This document shows, piece by piece, positions 55,698-64,000 of a stretch of DNA of 64,000 nt. The notes under the pieces were generated by a model, which was not told the origin of the DNA, searched no databases, and worked only from the letters and a program-made list of their open reading frames with translations. A program made the translations under genes and the position numbers. This stretch comes from Bradyrhizobium sp. B097. GTDB taxonomy: Bacteria; Pseudomonadota; Alphaproteobacteria; Rhizobiales; Xanthobacteraceae. The stretch's first letter is position 1; each line of letters opens with the position of its first letter. The DNA lies in contig NZ_CP152412.1 in NCBI RefSeq assembly GCF_038957035.1, positions 4,770,501 through 4,834,500 of the forward strand, in the 5' to 3' direction.

Positions 55698-57703
55698 GAC
55701 GCGGCCGTGGGCTCCACTTCGGCAAGCTCGACGCCCTCGCCGACGATGTCGCCGACCTTGCATTTGAGCTTCTTCAAAACGCCGGCATAGGGCGCGCGCA
55801 GGGTCTGCTCCATCTTCATCACTTCGAGGGTGAGGATCGGTGCGCCCTTCTCCAGCGTCGCGCCCTCCTCGGCCAGCAGCGCGACCACGGTGCCCGGCAG
55901 AGGTGCCACGATCTTGTCCTCACCGACCTGCTCCTCGCTCTCGCCGCCGAACGGATCGACCCAGTGCAGGTCGAAACGGCCGTTGCGGGTGCGCAAGTAA
56001 AGCTCGTGGCCCTCGATCACCGATGCGACGCGCGACTTGAGGCCGTCGAGCGTCAGGTCGAAGCCATCCTCGCGGGGCGACGAGATGGCAAACGCAAGCT
56101 CGCGCCCGCCGATCGAGAGCGTCGACGGTCCGTTGCCGTAGTGCAGCGTAATGGTGTGAGCGGGCTCGTGGCCCTGCCGGAACGAGAACACCCGCTGACG
56201 GCGGCCGACCGGCATCCAGCCGAACGCCTGCCAGGGTGAGTTCGCCTCGCGCCGCGCCGCTTTCTGTTCATCGTTGACGATCGCGGCCACCGCCGCGCAG
56301 AGTTCGAATTCACCGGCGGCACCGGTGCCTGATGTCAGGTTCTTCAGCTCGCGCTCGATGAAGCCGGTATCGATCGCATTGGCGCGCGTCTCCGGATGCG
56401 TCACCAGCGCCGACAGGAACGGGATGTTGGTGACGATGCCGCGGACGTCGGTTTGCTCCAGCCCGCGATTGAGCTTCTCGATCGCGTCCTCGCGCGTCGG
56501 CGCCCAGGCGATCACCTTGGCAAGCATCGCGTCGTAGTACGGCGAGACGTTGTCGCCGCTGCGATAGCCGGCATCGATGCGCAGGCCGTCGCCTTCCGGC
56601 GGCGTGCGCCAGGTCATGATGCGGCCGACCGAGGGCATGAAGTTCTTCTGCGGGTTTTCGGCGTAGACGCGCGCCTCGATGGCGTGTCCGTTCAGCCTGA
56701 TCTCGTCCTGCTTCAGCGGCAGCGCCTCGCCGAACGCAACGCGCAGCTGCCACTCGACCAGATCGACGCCGGTGATCAGCTCGGTGACGGGATGCTCGAC
56801 CTGCAGGCGCGTGTTCATCTCGATGAAGAACACGTCCCTGCCGTCGGAGACGAACTCGATCGTGCCGGCGCCGACATAGTTGACCGCGCCGGCCGCTTTT
56901 CGCGCGGCTTCGCACACCGCGTCGCGCTGCGCGGCGTTCAGCGTCGGCGACGGCGCCTCCTCGATCACCTTCTGGTGCCGGCGTTGCAGCGTGCATTCGC
57001 GCTCCCACAGCGAGAGCAGATTGCCGTGGCTGTCGCCGATGATCTGCACCTCGATATGGCGCGGGTTCTGCACGTACTTCTCGATCAGCATGCGGTCGTC
57101 GCCGAACGCCGCCTTCGCTTCGCGCTTGGCGCTGGTGATCGCGGCCGACAGCTCGCCCGCCGAATTGACCACGCGCATGCCGCGGCCGCCGCCACCGGCC
57201 GACGCCTTGACCAGCACCGGGAAGCCGATCCGGTTGGCGGCCTCCGCCAGGATCGCCTCGTCCTGCGCCTCGCCGTGATAGCCGGGCACCAGCGGCACGC
57301 CGGCCTTCTCCATCAAGGCCTTCGAGCCAGACTTGGAGCCCATCGCGGTCATCATTCCGGCGGTCGGGCCGACGAACACCAGGCCAGCATCAAGGCAGGC
57401 TTGTGCGAATTCGGCGTTCTCCGACAGGAAGCCGTAGCCGGGATGCACCGCTTCCGCGCCGATCGCGCGGGCGGCTGCGATGACGTGCTCGATGTTGAGA
57501 TAGCTGTCGCGCGCCCGGGCGGGCCCGAGCAGCACGGCCTCGTCGGCGAGCGCGACGTGCATCGCGTCGCGGTCGGCCTCGGAGTAGACCGCGACGGTAC
57601 GCAGCCCCATGGCGCGCGCCGAGCGGATGACGCGGCAGGCGATCTCGCCGCGGTTGGCGATCAGAAGCGTGCGGAAGCGCCGGTAGAGTTTTGAGCGGTC
57701 CAT
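55694..57703 (-). CDS. mccA: Methylcrotonyl-CoA carboxylase alpha (biotin) subunit
   Basis: Carries the biotin carboxylase and biotin carrier parts of the leucine-degradation carboxylase. In 669 residues: FRTLLIANRGEIACRVIRSAR start, ATP-grasp loop KASAGGGGRGMRVV, EMNTRLQVEHPVTE, a BT linker, and the biotin site EVMKMEQ near residue 635 (Val where Ala is commoner). The start is ATG 57703; the longer frame to 58018 is antisense noise from the neighbour. It is 14 bases after mccB. Confidence 0.95.
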   Translation of the reverse strand: MDRSKLYRRFRTLLIANRGEIACRVIRSARAMGLRTVAVYSEADRDAMHVALADEAVLLGPARARDSYLNIEHVIAAARAIGAEAVHPGYGFLSENAEFAQACLDAGLVFVGPTAGMMTAMGSKSGSKALMEKAGVPLVPGYHGEAQDEAILAEAANRIGFPVLVKASAGGGGRGMRVVNSAGELSAAITSAKREAKAAFGDDRMLIEKYVQNPRHIEVQIIGDSHGNLLSLWERECTLQRRHQKVIEEAPSPTLNAAQRDAVCEAARKAAGAVNYVGAGTIEFVSDGRDVFFIEMNTRLQVEHPVTELITGVDLVEWQLRVAFGEALPLKQDEIRLNGHAIEARVYAENPQKNFMPSVGRIMTWRTPPEGDGLRIDAGYRSGDNVSPYYDAMLAKVIAWAPTREDAIEKLNRGLEQTDVRGIVTNIPFLSALVTHPETRANAIDTGFIERELKNLTSGTGAAGEFELCAAVAAIVNDEQKAARREANSPWQAFGWMPVGRRQRVFSFRQGHEPAHTITLHYGNGPSTLSIGGRELAFAISSPREDGFDLTLDGLKSRVASVIEGHELYLRTRNGRFDLHWVDPFGGESEEQVGEDKIVAPLPGTVVALLAEEGATLEKGAPILTLEVMKMEQTLRAPYAGVLKKLKCKVGDIVGEGVELAEVEPTAAS

Positions 57704-57717
57704 GATCAGATCCTGGG

Positions 57718-59322
57718 TCACATCCTGAACAGGCCGAATTTCGTCGGCTCGATCGGCGCATTGGCGGCGGCCGACAGGCCGAGCCCGAGCACCAGGCGGG
57801 TGTCGGCGGGATCGATCACGCCGTCGTCCCAGAGCCGGGCGGTCGCGTAATAGGGATTGCCCTGCTTCTCGTATTGCGCGCGGATCGGCTCGCGGAACTT
57901 GTCTTCCTCCTCCGCCGACCAGCTCTCGCCCTTGGCCTCGATGCCGTCGCGCCGCACCTGGCTCAGCACCATCGAGGCCTGCTCGCCGCCCATCACGGAG
58001 ATGCGGGCGTTCGGCCACAGCCAGAGGAAGCGCGGGCTATAGGCGCGGCCGCACATGCCGTAATTGCCGGCGCCGTAGGAGCCGCCGATCACGACGGTGA
58101 ATTTCGGCACGCCGGCGGTCGCAACCGCCGTCACCAGCTTGGCGCCGTCGCGCGCGATGCCGCCGGCCTCGTATTTCTTGCCGACCATGAAGCCGGTGAT
58201 GTTCTGCAGGAACACCAGGGGAATGCCGCGCTGGCAGCACAGCTCGATGAAATGCGCGCCCTTGAGCGAGCTCTCGCTGAACAGAATGCCGTTGTTGGCG
58301 ATGATGCCGACCGGATAGCCCCAGATATGGGCGAAGCCGCAGATCAGCGTGGTGCCGTAGAGCTTCTTGAATTCGTCGAATTCGGAGCCGTCGACGATCC
58401 GCGCGATGATGTCGTGCACGTCGAACGGCTTGCGGCCGTCGGCGGAGACCACGCCGTAGATTTCTTCGGCCGGAAACAGCGGTTCCTGCGGCGCCTTCAT
58501 GTTGAGCGGCGCCTTCGCCGGCTGCTTCAGCGTGCCGACGATGCGCCGCGCGATCCCGATCGCATGCGCATCGTTCTGCGCGTAGTGATCGGTCACGCCC
58601 GACTGCCGGGAGTGGACGTCGGCGCCGCCGAGCTCTTCGGCGGTGACGACCTCGCCGGTTGCTGCCTTCACCAGCGGCGGACCGCCGAGGAAGATCGTGC
58701 CTTGATTGCGCACGATGATGCTCTCGTCCGACATCGCAGGCACATAGGCGCCGCCCGCCGTGCAGGAGCCCATCACGATCGCGATCTGCGGGATGCCCTG
58801 CGACGACATCTGGGCCTGATTGTAGAAGATGCGGCCGAAATGCCGCTCGTCGGGAAAGATCTCGTCCTGCAGCGGCAGGAAGGCGCCGCCGGAATCCACC
58901 ATGTAGACGCAGGGCAGATTGTTCTGCCGCGCGATGTCCTGGGCGCGCAGATGTTTCTTCACCGTCAGCGGGTAGTAGGTGCCGCCCTTGATGGTGGCGT
59001 CGTTGGCGACGATGATGCATTCGCGCCCCGAGATGCGCCCGACGCCTGTGATGACGCTCGCCGAATGCACGTCGCCGCCGTACAGCCCGTTGGCGGCGAG
59101 CGGCGACAGCTCGAGGAATGCGGTGCCGGGGTCGACCAGGAGATCGACGCGATCGCGCGCCAGCATCTTGCCGCGCGAGGTGTGCCGCTTGCGCGAGGTC
59201 TCGCCCCCGCCGCCGGCGACCTGCTTGAGCTTGTCGCGGAGCTCCGCGACCAGGCTGCGCATCACATCGGCGTTGCGGGCGAATTCAGAGGATGTGGGAT
59301 CGATCGTCGAATGAAGCGGCAT
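57718..59322 (-). CDS. mccB: Methylcrotonyl-CoA carboxylase beta subunit
   Basis: Carboxyltransferase subunit of 534 residues. Two crotonase-fold halves: N-terminal with [12 protein letters not shown] (oxyanion loop) and [16 protein letters not shown]-terminal with [33 protein letters not shown] and the gate [16 protein letters not shown] typical of MCC. This is the acyl-CoA carboxylase branch specific for methylcrotonyl- or geranyl-CoA. It lies between ivd and mccA. Confidence 0.96.
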   Translation of the reverse strand: MPLHSTIDPTSSEFARNADVMRSLVAELRDKLKQVAGGGGETSRKRHTSRGKMLARDRVDLLVDPGTAFLELSPLAANGLYGGDVHSASVITGVGRISGRECIIVANDATIKGGTYYPLTVKKHLRAQDIARQNNLPCVYMVDSGGAFLPLQDEIFPDERHFGRIFYNQAQMSSQGIPQIAIVMGSCTAGGAYVPAMSDESIIVRNQGTIFLGGPPLVKAATGEVVTAEELGGADVHSRQSGVTDHYAQNDAHAIGIARRIVGTLKQPAKAPLNMKAPQEPLFPAEEIYGVVSADGRKPFDVHDIIARIVDGSEFDEFKKLYGTTLICGFAHIWGYPVGIIANNGILFSESSLKGAHFIELCCQRGIPLVFLQNITGFMVGKKYEAGGIARDGAKLVTAVATAGVPKFTVVIGGSYGAGNYGMCGRAYSPRFLWLWPNARISVMGGEQASMVLSQVRRDGIEAKGESWSAEEEDKFREPIRAQYEKQGNPYYATARLWDDGVIDPADTRLVLGLGLSAAANAPIEPTKFGLFRM

Positions 59323-59409
59323 CGCTGTTGCACGTTTCGTTGGAGTGGCCGACAGGATTTTTGGGAAAAGCGGGCCGCCGCGCCGGAGGCGCGACGGCGT
59401 GTGCGCAGC

Positions 59410-60582
59410 TCAGGCCGTCTTCGCGAACAGCTCGCGGCCGATCAGCATGCGGCGGATCTCGCTGGTGCCGGCGCCGATCTCGTAGAGCTTGGCATCGCGC
59501 AGCAGCCGGCCGGTCGGATAGTCGTTGATGTAGCCGTTGCCGCCCAAGAGCTGGATCGCATCCAGCGCGCATTGGGTGGCCTTCTCGGCGGCATAGAGGA
59601 TGGCGCCGGCGGCATCCTCACGCGTGGTCTCGCCACGGTCGCAGGCCTTCGCTACCGCGTAAACATAGGCGCGCGAAGCGTTCATCGTGGTGTACATGTC
59701 GGCGATCTTGCCCTGCACCAACTGGAACGAGCCGATCGGCTCGCCGAACTGCTTGCGCTCGTGGACGTAAGGCAGCACGACATCCATGCAGGCCTGCATG
59801 ATGCCGATCGGTCCCGCCGCCAGCACCGCGCGCTCATAGTCGAGACCGGACATCAAGACGTTGACGCCGCGGCCGACCTCGGAGAGCACGTTCTCCTCCG
59901 GCACCTCGCAATCCTCGAACACCAGCTCGCAGGTGTCGGAGCCGCGCATGCCGAGCTTGTCGAGCTTCTGCGCGGTGGAAAATCCCTTCATGCCCTTTTC
60001 AATGATGAAGGCGGTGATGCCGCGCGGGCCGGCATTCGCGTCGGTCCTGGCATAGACCACCAGCGTCTCGGCATGGGGACCGTTGGTGATCCACATCTTG
60101 CTGCCGTTGAGCACGAAGCGGTCGCCCTTCTTGTCGGCGCGGGTCTTCATCGAGACCACGTCCGAGCCGGCGGAGGGCTCCGACATCGCCAGCGATCCGA
60201 CATGCTCGCCGGAGATCAGCTTGGGCAGATATTTGCGCTTCTGCGCCTCGTTGCCATTGCGGCGGATCTGGTTGACGCAGAGGTTGGAATGCGCGCCGTA
60301 AGCCAGCCCGATCGACGCCGACGCACGCGAGATCTCCTCGACCGCGATGCAGTGCTCGAGATAACCGAGGCCCGACCCGCCATACTCCTCCTCGACCGTG
60401 ATGCCGTGCAGGCCGAGCGCGCCGATCTTCGGCCAAAGGTCGCGCGGAAAGGTGTTGGAGCGATCGATCTCGGCGGCGCGCGGCGCGATCTCGTTGGTCG
60501 AGAAATCATGCACCGTCTCGCGGATCGCATCCGCGGTCTCGCCAAGGTCGAAATTGAAGATTGCCGCCTGGTTCGAGGCCAT
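59410..60582 (-). CDS. ivd: Isovaleryl-CoA dehydrogenase
   Basis: FAD enzyme of the first committed step of leucine catabolism, isovaleryl-CoA to 3-methylcrotonyl-CoA. The 390 residues include the acyl-CoA dehydrogenase signature [25 protein letters not shown], and the catalytic Glu in [12 protein letters not shown], placed as in human isovaleryl-CoA dehydrogenase rather than in medium-chain enzymes. ATG 60582 has GGGAGGG upstream. It is the first gene of the liu operon. Confidence 0.96.
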   Translation of the reverse strand: MASNQAAIFNFDLGETADAIRETVHDFSTNEIAPRAAEIDRSNTFPRDLWPKIGALGLHGITVEEEYGGSGLGYLEHCIAVEEISRASASIGLAYGAHSNLCVNQIRRNGNEAQKRKYLPKLISGEHVGSLAMSEPSAGSDVVSMKTRADKKGDRFVLNGSKMWITNGPHAETLVVYARTDANAGPRGITAFIIEKGMKGFSTAQKLDKLGMRGSDTCELVFEDCEVPEENVLSEVGRGVNVLMSGLDYERAVLAAGPIGIMQACMDVVLPYVHERKQFGEPIGSFQLVQGKIADMYTTMNASRAYVYAVAKACDRGETTREDAAGAILYAAEKATQCALDAIQLLGGNGYINDYPTGRLLRDAKLYEIGAGTSEIRRMLIGRELFAKTA

Positions 60583-60603
60583 GATCCCTCCCGTGAGATT
60601 CAT

Positions 60604-60774
60604 CTTGCAATTAAACGATCATACGTTTTTTTCTTGGCTTCGCAAGCGACTGTGCTATGGTTTGCATGTGAAATCCGCAGTTCATTGAATTTACTGGGAT
60701 TTCATGCGATATACATACGGTCGTTTGCTTGTTTCCGGCACTCCCTGGCAAGCCAACATCCCTCCGAGGCCCCG
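60604..60774. promoter_or_regulatory. Shared promoter region with a repeated candidate operator
   Basis: Two related 11-base motifs, TAYGRTCGTTT: one as the reverse strand of 60613-60628 (AAACGATCATACGTTT, itself a partial palindrome) and one at 60716-60726 (TACGGTCGTTT). They match in 9 of 11 positions and flank the divergent ivd and TetR starts, as expected of an autoregulated TetR operator. No experiment supports it. Confidence 0.5.
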
Positions 60775-61425
60775 ATGGCACGCACGATCGGCTCACATGG
60801 CCCCACGACGCTGGAGGCGATCCGCAAGGCCGGCGTGCGCCTGATCTTCGAGCGCGGCTACGAGGCGATGAGCCTCCGCCAGCTCGCCGCCGAGGTCGGC
60901 ATCCAGGCAGGCTCACTCTACAACCATATCTCAACCAAGCAGGACCTGCTGTTCGATCTGGTGCAGGAGCATATCAACGATTTGCTGCGCGAGCTCGATC
61001 TCGCGCTGGAGGGCAAGGCCGATCCGGTCGAGCAGCTGCGCGCCTTCGTCGCCTTCCACGTCAGCTATCACATGACCCGCAAGCGCGAGGTCTTCATCGC
61101 CAATTCGGAGCTGCGCAGCCTCGAGGCCAAGAACTACGACGTCGTGGTGGCGTTGCGCGGCGCCTATGAGCAGCGGCTGGCGCAGATCCTCACCGAGGGG
61201 GTCTCGGACGGCGTGTTCGAGGTCGGCGACATCCAGGTCGCGACCTTCGCCATCATCGCGCTGCTGACCGGTCTTTGCACCTGGTACCGCCCCGGCGGCC
61301 GGCTGACCCGCGACGCCATCATCTCGGCGCATGAGAAGCTGGTGCTGTCGGGCGTCGCACCGCAGGCCGCGCTCGGTCGGGTCGGCAGCAGCAAGAGCCC
61401 GCGGACTGCGGTAGCGGGCTCGTGA
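60775..61425 (+). CDS. TetR-family regulator of the liu operon (inferred)
   Basis: Transcription factor of 216 residues. N-terminal HTH: AGVRLIFERGYEAMSLRQLAAEVGIQAGSLYNHISTKQDLL, the standard TetR recognition helix; the ligand domain has a Cys-poor helical bundle (residues about 60-190). The C-terminal tail is Ser/Arg/Pro-rich. It is divergent from ivd and directly followed by an Lrp gene with a four-base overlap (GTGA). Regulation of leucine catabolism by an acyl-CoA ligand is a reasonable guess. Confidence 0.88.
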   Translation: MARTIGSHGPTTLEAIRKAGVRLIFERGYEAMSLRQLAAEVGIQAGSLYNHISTKQDLLFDLVQEHINDLLRELDLALEGKADPVEQLRAFVAFHVSYHMTRKREVFIANSELRSLEAKNYDVVVALRGAYEQRLAQILTEGVSDGVFEVGDIQVATFAIIALLTGLCTWYRPGGRLTRDAIISAHEKLVLSGVAPQAALGRVGSSKSPRTAVAGS

Positions 61426-61922
61426 CGGTGACAGAGCGCCCACAGCTCGATGACATCGATTTGCGGATCCTGTCCGAATTGCAGCGGGACGGCCGGATCA
61501 GGATCAACGAGCTCGCCGAACGCGTCGGCATCACCGCCCCGCCCTGCCTGCGCCGGGTCCGCGCCTTGCGCAGCCGCGGCGTGGTGCAGGCGATCCGCGC
61601 CACGCTGGACGAACGGTTATTGGGCTATGAGGTGACGACCTTCGTCCTGATCCAGCTGGACAGCCAGAACCTGGTTGCGATCGAGGCGTTCGAGGCGGCG
61701 GTCGCCGCCGTGCCGCGCTTCCTGCAATGCTGGCGGATCTCGGGCGATGCCGATTTCATGTTGAGATGCGTCGCACCCAGCGTCGACGATATGCGTCAGC
61801 AGCTGCTGCAGTTCGCCGGCCTGCCCAACGTGCGTAAAATTCGAAGCTTTCCGGTGCTCGGCGTCTCCAAGGATGCGCCGCTGCCGATCCCGGGCGCCCT
61901 CGCCGCGCCCGCGGTGATCTGA
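61422..61922 (+). CDS. Lrp/AsnC-family regulator
   Basis: Protein of 166 residues: N-terminal HTH (LDDIDLRILSELQRDGRIRINELAERVG) and a C-terminal RAM/AsnC ligand domain (GYEVTTFVLIQLDSQ, FLQCWRISGDADFMLRCVAP). Such regulators sense amino acids; leucine is plausible given the adjacent leucine-degradation operon. The GTG start overlaps the TetR stop (GTGA), so the two regulators are translated together. Confidence 0.9.
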   Translation: MTVTERPQLDDIDLRILSELQRDGRIRINELAERVGITAPPCLRRVRALRSRGVVQAIRATLDERLLGYEVTTFVLIQLDSQNLVAIEAFEAAVAAVPRFLQCWRISGDADFMLRCVAPSVDDMRQQLLQFAGLPNVRKIRSFPVLGVSKDAPLPIPGALAAPAVI

Positions 61923-62065
61923 TCGGCCGGGACCCAATCCGCATGGACTTCAGTGAGTCCAGAACGAGGCCGTCAACTCATCAATCTGGAATGTGCAAAA
62001 GTCGGTCTTTCGGCAAGCGCGGCTGATAGGTCGCAGGGGGCGGAAAGCGATCTTGGCTGCCCCGC

Positions 62066-62554
62066 TCAACGGGAACGAGCTGACGGTTCAGGAGCAACCG
62101 AGGATGAGTCTTCCGCCGCCTTGGCTAACTCTGCCATTGCCTGCCTTACCGATCGAAGCCTTTTTTCGCCGAGGCGACGCGACAGTTCCCCTTTAGCCCA
62201 AGTCCATACCGGGAAGGCATCGACCATCAGGCGGCGACCGGAACTCGTCAAGCTTAGCCGCTTTCCTGCGCGGCCACGTCCGCCTTCGGCGCAGACCAAA
62301 CCTCTCTCCTCGAGGTTCCGAACATTTCGGCTGAGCGTGGTCGTATCGACACCTGCGCTAACCGCGAGATCAACGAGCGTGGCCGGTTCGGACGCCCCAA
62401 TCCCGACCAAGAGGCTGAACTGCTCGGCCGTTAGCCCAAGCGGCTTAAAGCAGGCATTGTAAAAGCGCGTGACTGCACGCGCCGTCGCGCGAGCCTGAAA
62501 GCCCGGGCACTCCGCGGCAACGGCCTTCAACGATTCTCGATCAAACCCACTCAC
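62066..62554 (-). CDS. MarR-family regulator
   Basis: Winged-helix repressor of about 162 residues: QFSLLVGIGASEPATLVDLAVSAGVDTTTLSRNVRNLEERGLV is the MarR DNA-binding wing, with flanking dimerisation helices. GTG 62554 (MSGFDRES, AAGG upstream) is preferred to GTG 62584. It is divergent from the DUF1330 gene with a palindromic operator between them, so it likely regulates that gene and itself; the ligand is unknown. Confidence 0.87.
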   Translation of the reverse strand: MSGFDRESLKAVAAECPGFQARATARAVTRFYNACFKPLGLTAEQFSLLVGIGASEPATLVDLAVSAGVDTTTLSRNVRNLEERGLVCAEGGRGRAGKRLSLTSSGRRLMVDAFPVWTWAKGELSRRLGEKRLRSVRQAMAELAKAAEDSSSVAPEPSARSR

Positions 62555-62584
62555 GTCCGCACCCTTGACAGCCCGGTAGCGCAC

Positions 62585-62604
62585 AATAATGTATATGCAT
62601 TATT
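62585..62604. promoter_or_regulatory. 20-bp near-perfect palindrome, likely MarR operator
   Basis: AATAATGTATATGCATTATT differs from its own reverse complement only at two mirrored positions. It lies between the divergent MarR and DUF1330 starts, 13 bases before the DUF1330 ATG, the expected place for autoregulation by MarR. Confidence 0.7.
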
Positions 62605-62617
62605 TGGAGATGATGTC

Positions 62618-62908
62618 ATGCCAGCCTACGTGCATATCAATCTGCGCGTTATCGACCCAGCCAAGCAGGCCGCGCTCGCTCCTCGCTTTCAAGCGGCTCT
62701 ACATGAGGCAGGTGGACGGGTTCTGCATTTCGGTCGTATTGCGGAAGTTCTTGAAGGGGATGAGGCGCCCCTGCCAATGGCTGGCGTATTTGAGTTTCCA
62801 ACCCTGGCCCAAGCGCTAGCCTTCTACAATTCCGAAAGGTACGCACCGATCAAGGCCGAACGCCGGGAAGCGCAGCAAGCAAGGATGTTCGTTGTCGAAG
62901 CCGGCTGA
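62618..62908 (+). CDS. DUF1330 protein (dimeric alpha/beta barrel)
   Basis: Protein of 96 residues: MPAYVHINLRVIDPAKQAAL, then GGRVLHFGRIAEVLEGDEAP, then PTLAQALAFYNSERYAPIKAERREAQQARMFVVEG-type ending. It matches the DUF1330 family, ferredoxin-like dimers of unknown activity that often sit next to regulators. TTGGAG precedes the ATG. Divergent MarR suggests inducible expression. Confidence 0.87.
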   Translation: MPAYVHINLRVIDPAKQAALAPRFQAALHEAGGRVLHFGRIAEVLEGDEAPLPMAGVFEFPTLAQALAFYNSERYAPIKAERREAQQARMFVVEAG

Positions 62909-63047
62909 GACGCCTACGCCAGACGCCGAAGCCTCACAACTTGCGCCCGCACGTCGGGTACAAGTCCATCGTTCAGGCCAGGTTCGCGCTATATCTGGTG
63001 AGCTCGATCACTGCGACTAGGCCTTGCTCCTGCTGCCGCGCCCCACC

Positions 63048-63353
63048 TTAGTGCGTCCACGGCTCCCAGCGGCGGAACGCGAAATTGTCGGCATAGGCGA
63101 CCTGGCGGTGCGCCGAATCCTTCGGCTCGATCACCTGGTAGGCGATGCCCTTGCGCTCGCAATAGGCGACCGCCTCCTCCTTGGTCTCGAACTGCAGCGT
63201 GAGCTGCTGCTTCATGTCGGTGGACGAGGTCCAGCCCATCAAGGGCTCCACGGTGCGCGGCTGCTCCGGTTCGTAGTCCAGTTGCCACTCTTTGGTCTTG
63301 GCACGTCCCGATTGCATCGCGTTTTTGGCGGGCTTAAAAATGCGTGCGGTCAT
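63048..63353 (-). CDS. NDUFS4-like complex I accessory subunit
   Basis: Protein of 101 residues of the ETC-complex-I-subunit (NDUFS4/18 kDa) family: MTARIFKPAKNAMQSGRAKT, WQLDYEP, PLMGWTSSTDMKQQL, FETKEEAVAYCERKGIAY and NFAFRRWEPWTH, all classic. In mitochondria it lines the N-module; in alphaproteobacteria it is encoded alone, away from the nuo operon, as here. ATG 63353 is used; the extension to 63425 is not conserved in character. Confidence 0.93.
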   Translation of the reverse strand: MTARIFKPAKNAMQSGRAKTKEWQLDYEPEQPRTVEPLMGWTSSTDMKQQLTLQFETKEEAVAYCERKGIAYQVIEPKDSAHRQVAYADNFAFRRWEPWTH

Positions 63354-63594
63354 GGATGGTCGGCCCCGTGGGATGTGCGATATGGAAGCGATTTGAAGGA
63401 AACCGCCGGGATAGTATAGAGACACCGTTCAAGGAACTGATCGGTGATTCCTCGATCTCGGAGGGAGCCTTCGCCGGACCGGTATAGTCATTCTACCGCG
63501 CTGTGACAATCTGGCCTCGGGGGCTTCGGTTTGGAGCCCCTTGGGCCCGCGGCGCGGCCTTCTCGACAGCATCATCTCGAGGAAGCGGCGCCCC

Positions 63595-64000
63595 ATGGAA
63601 ATCCACGCTCACCTGCCCGACAAAGGACGTGACCTCCGGCTCGACCTGTTCCGCGGGATCGCGAACTGGGCGATCTATCTCGATCACATCCCCGACAATA
63701 TCGTGAACTGGATCACGACCCGAAATTACGGCTTCAGCGATGCCGCGGACCTGTTCGTCTTCATCTCCGGCTACACCGCATCCTTCGTCTATGCCCGCAT
63801 GATGCTGGAGCGGGGCTTCATCGTCGGCGCCACAAGGCTGACCAAGCGGGTCTGGCAGCTCTATGTCGCCCACATCATCCTGTTCGTGATCTACATCGCC
63901 TCGATCAGCTATCTGGCGCTGCGCTTCGGCGATTCCGAGATCATCAACGAGTTCAACGTCGCGGGCCTCGTCGACAACGCCACCGAGACGCTGCGCCAGG
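63595..64000 (+). CDS. OpgC-type membrane acyltransferase (3' end missing)
   Basis: The first 135 residues of a polytopic membrane protein. The start RDLRLDLFRGIANWAIYLDHIPDNIVNWITTRNYGFSDAADLFVFISGY is the hallmark of OpgC-family proteins, which succinylate or otherwise acylate periplasmic glucans; it belongs to the acyltransferase-3 superfamily, with the conserved RGxA and an early catalytic His (DHIP). GAGGAAG lies 9 bases before the ATG. The substrate cannot be told from the visible part. Confidence 0.85.
   Translation, partial: MEIHAHLPDKGRDLRLDLFRGIANWAIYLDHIPDNIVNWITTRNYGFSDAADLFVFISGYTASFVYARMMLERGFIVGATRLTKRVWQLYVAHIILFVIYIASISYLALRFGDSEIINEFNVAGLVDNATETLRQ

Noticed and set aside
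57874..61425. A 1183-codon plus-strand open frame
   Set aside because: It is antisense to mccB and ivd; only its last 217 codons (TetR, from 60775) show a protein family. GC-rich codon bias opens the opposite strand.
62909..63047. A tRNA candidate near the NDUFS4-like gene
   Set aside because: I looked for T-loop and acceptor pairing and found no cloverleaf.

Overview
This 64 kb window looks like chromosomal DNA of a high-GC alphaproteobacterium, most likely Bradyrhizobium or a close Nitrobacteraceae relative. The evidence is the dense, GC-rich coding, the Rhizobiales-type gene order, the family-typical small proteins (DUF1127, DUF1488, DUF3597, PRC-barrel, SPW, YkgJ) and several intergenic palindromic repeats of the kind common in Bradyrhizobium and Rhodopseudomonas. 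I found no rRNA, tRNA, CRISPR array, prophage or insertion sequence. Nearly all genes are housekeeping or core accessory genes, and both window edges cut genes (uvrA on the left, an OpgC-type acyltransferase on the right).

Layout. 0-13 kb: the uvrA 3' end, then a mixed region with a TPR protein, a PRC-barrel protein, kptA, an MxaD-like plus beta-propeller pair, an AAA ATPase, a hotdog thioesterase with an overlapping-style small partner, a tandem-PPC protein coupled to an acyl-CoA synthetase, an SPW membrane protein, a secreted TPR protein, a GNAT and a Tat-exported FAH-family protein. 13-20 kb: DUF3597, DUF2189, an MltB-type transglycosylase, a small secreted protein, an AT-rich gap, DUF1127, trmFO, and an unusual kinase-like/ANL-C-terminal fusion. 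20-25 kb: the minus-strand yajC-secD-secF operon continuing into homologues of the mitochondrial complex I assembly factors NDUFAF3 and NDUFAF6, with a DUF815 ATPase divergent from yajC.

26-44 kb: a porin and a YkgJ protein, then a long minus-strand block transcribed in the order dgt, argS, SPOR protein, nagZ, scpA, scpB, tatA, tatB, tatC, serS, a repeat-rich unknown, surE, pcm, nlpD-like. This is a well-known alphaproteobacterial gene order joining translation, chromosome segregation (ScpAB), Tat export, cell-wall recycling and amidase activation. 44-54 kb: erpA, an RND efflux pump with its adaptor, xth, ilvD overlapping an ExoR-like gene, and a PilZ-PAS-PAS-GGDEF cyclase.

54-62 kb: a complete leucine/isovalerate degradation (liu) operon, ivd-mccB-mccA-mvaB, opposed by a TetR regulator and an Lrp/AsnC regulator; a repeated motif in the intergenic region is a plausible operator. 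62-64 kb: a divergent MarR/DUF1330 pair around a near-perfect 20-bp palindrome, an NDUFS4-like complex I subunit, and the start of an OpgC-type membrane acyltransferase. No wholly new defence or mobile system was evident. The most unusual items are the kinase/ANL fusion, the PPC-ligase pair, repeats that supply stop codons, and the lysine/proline/glutamate-repeat protein inside the serS-surE block.
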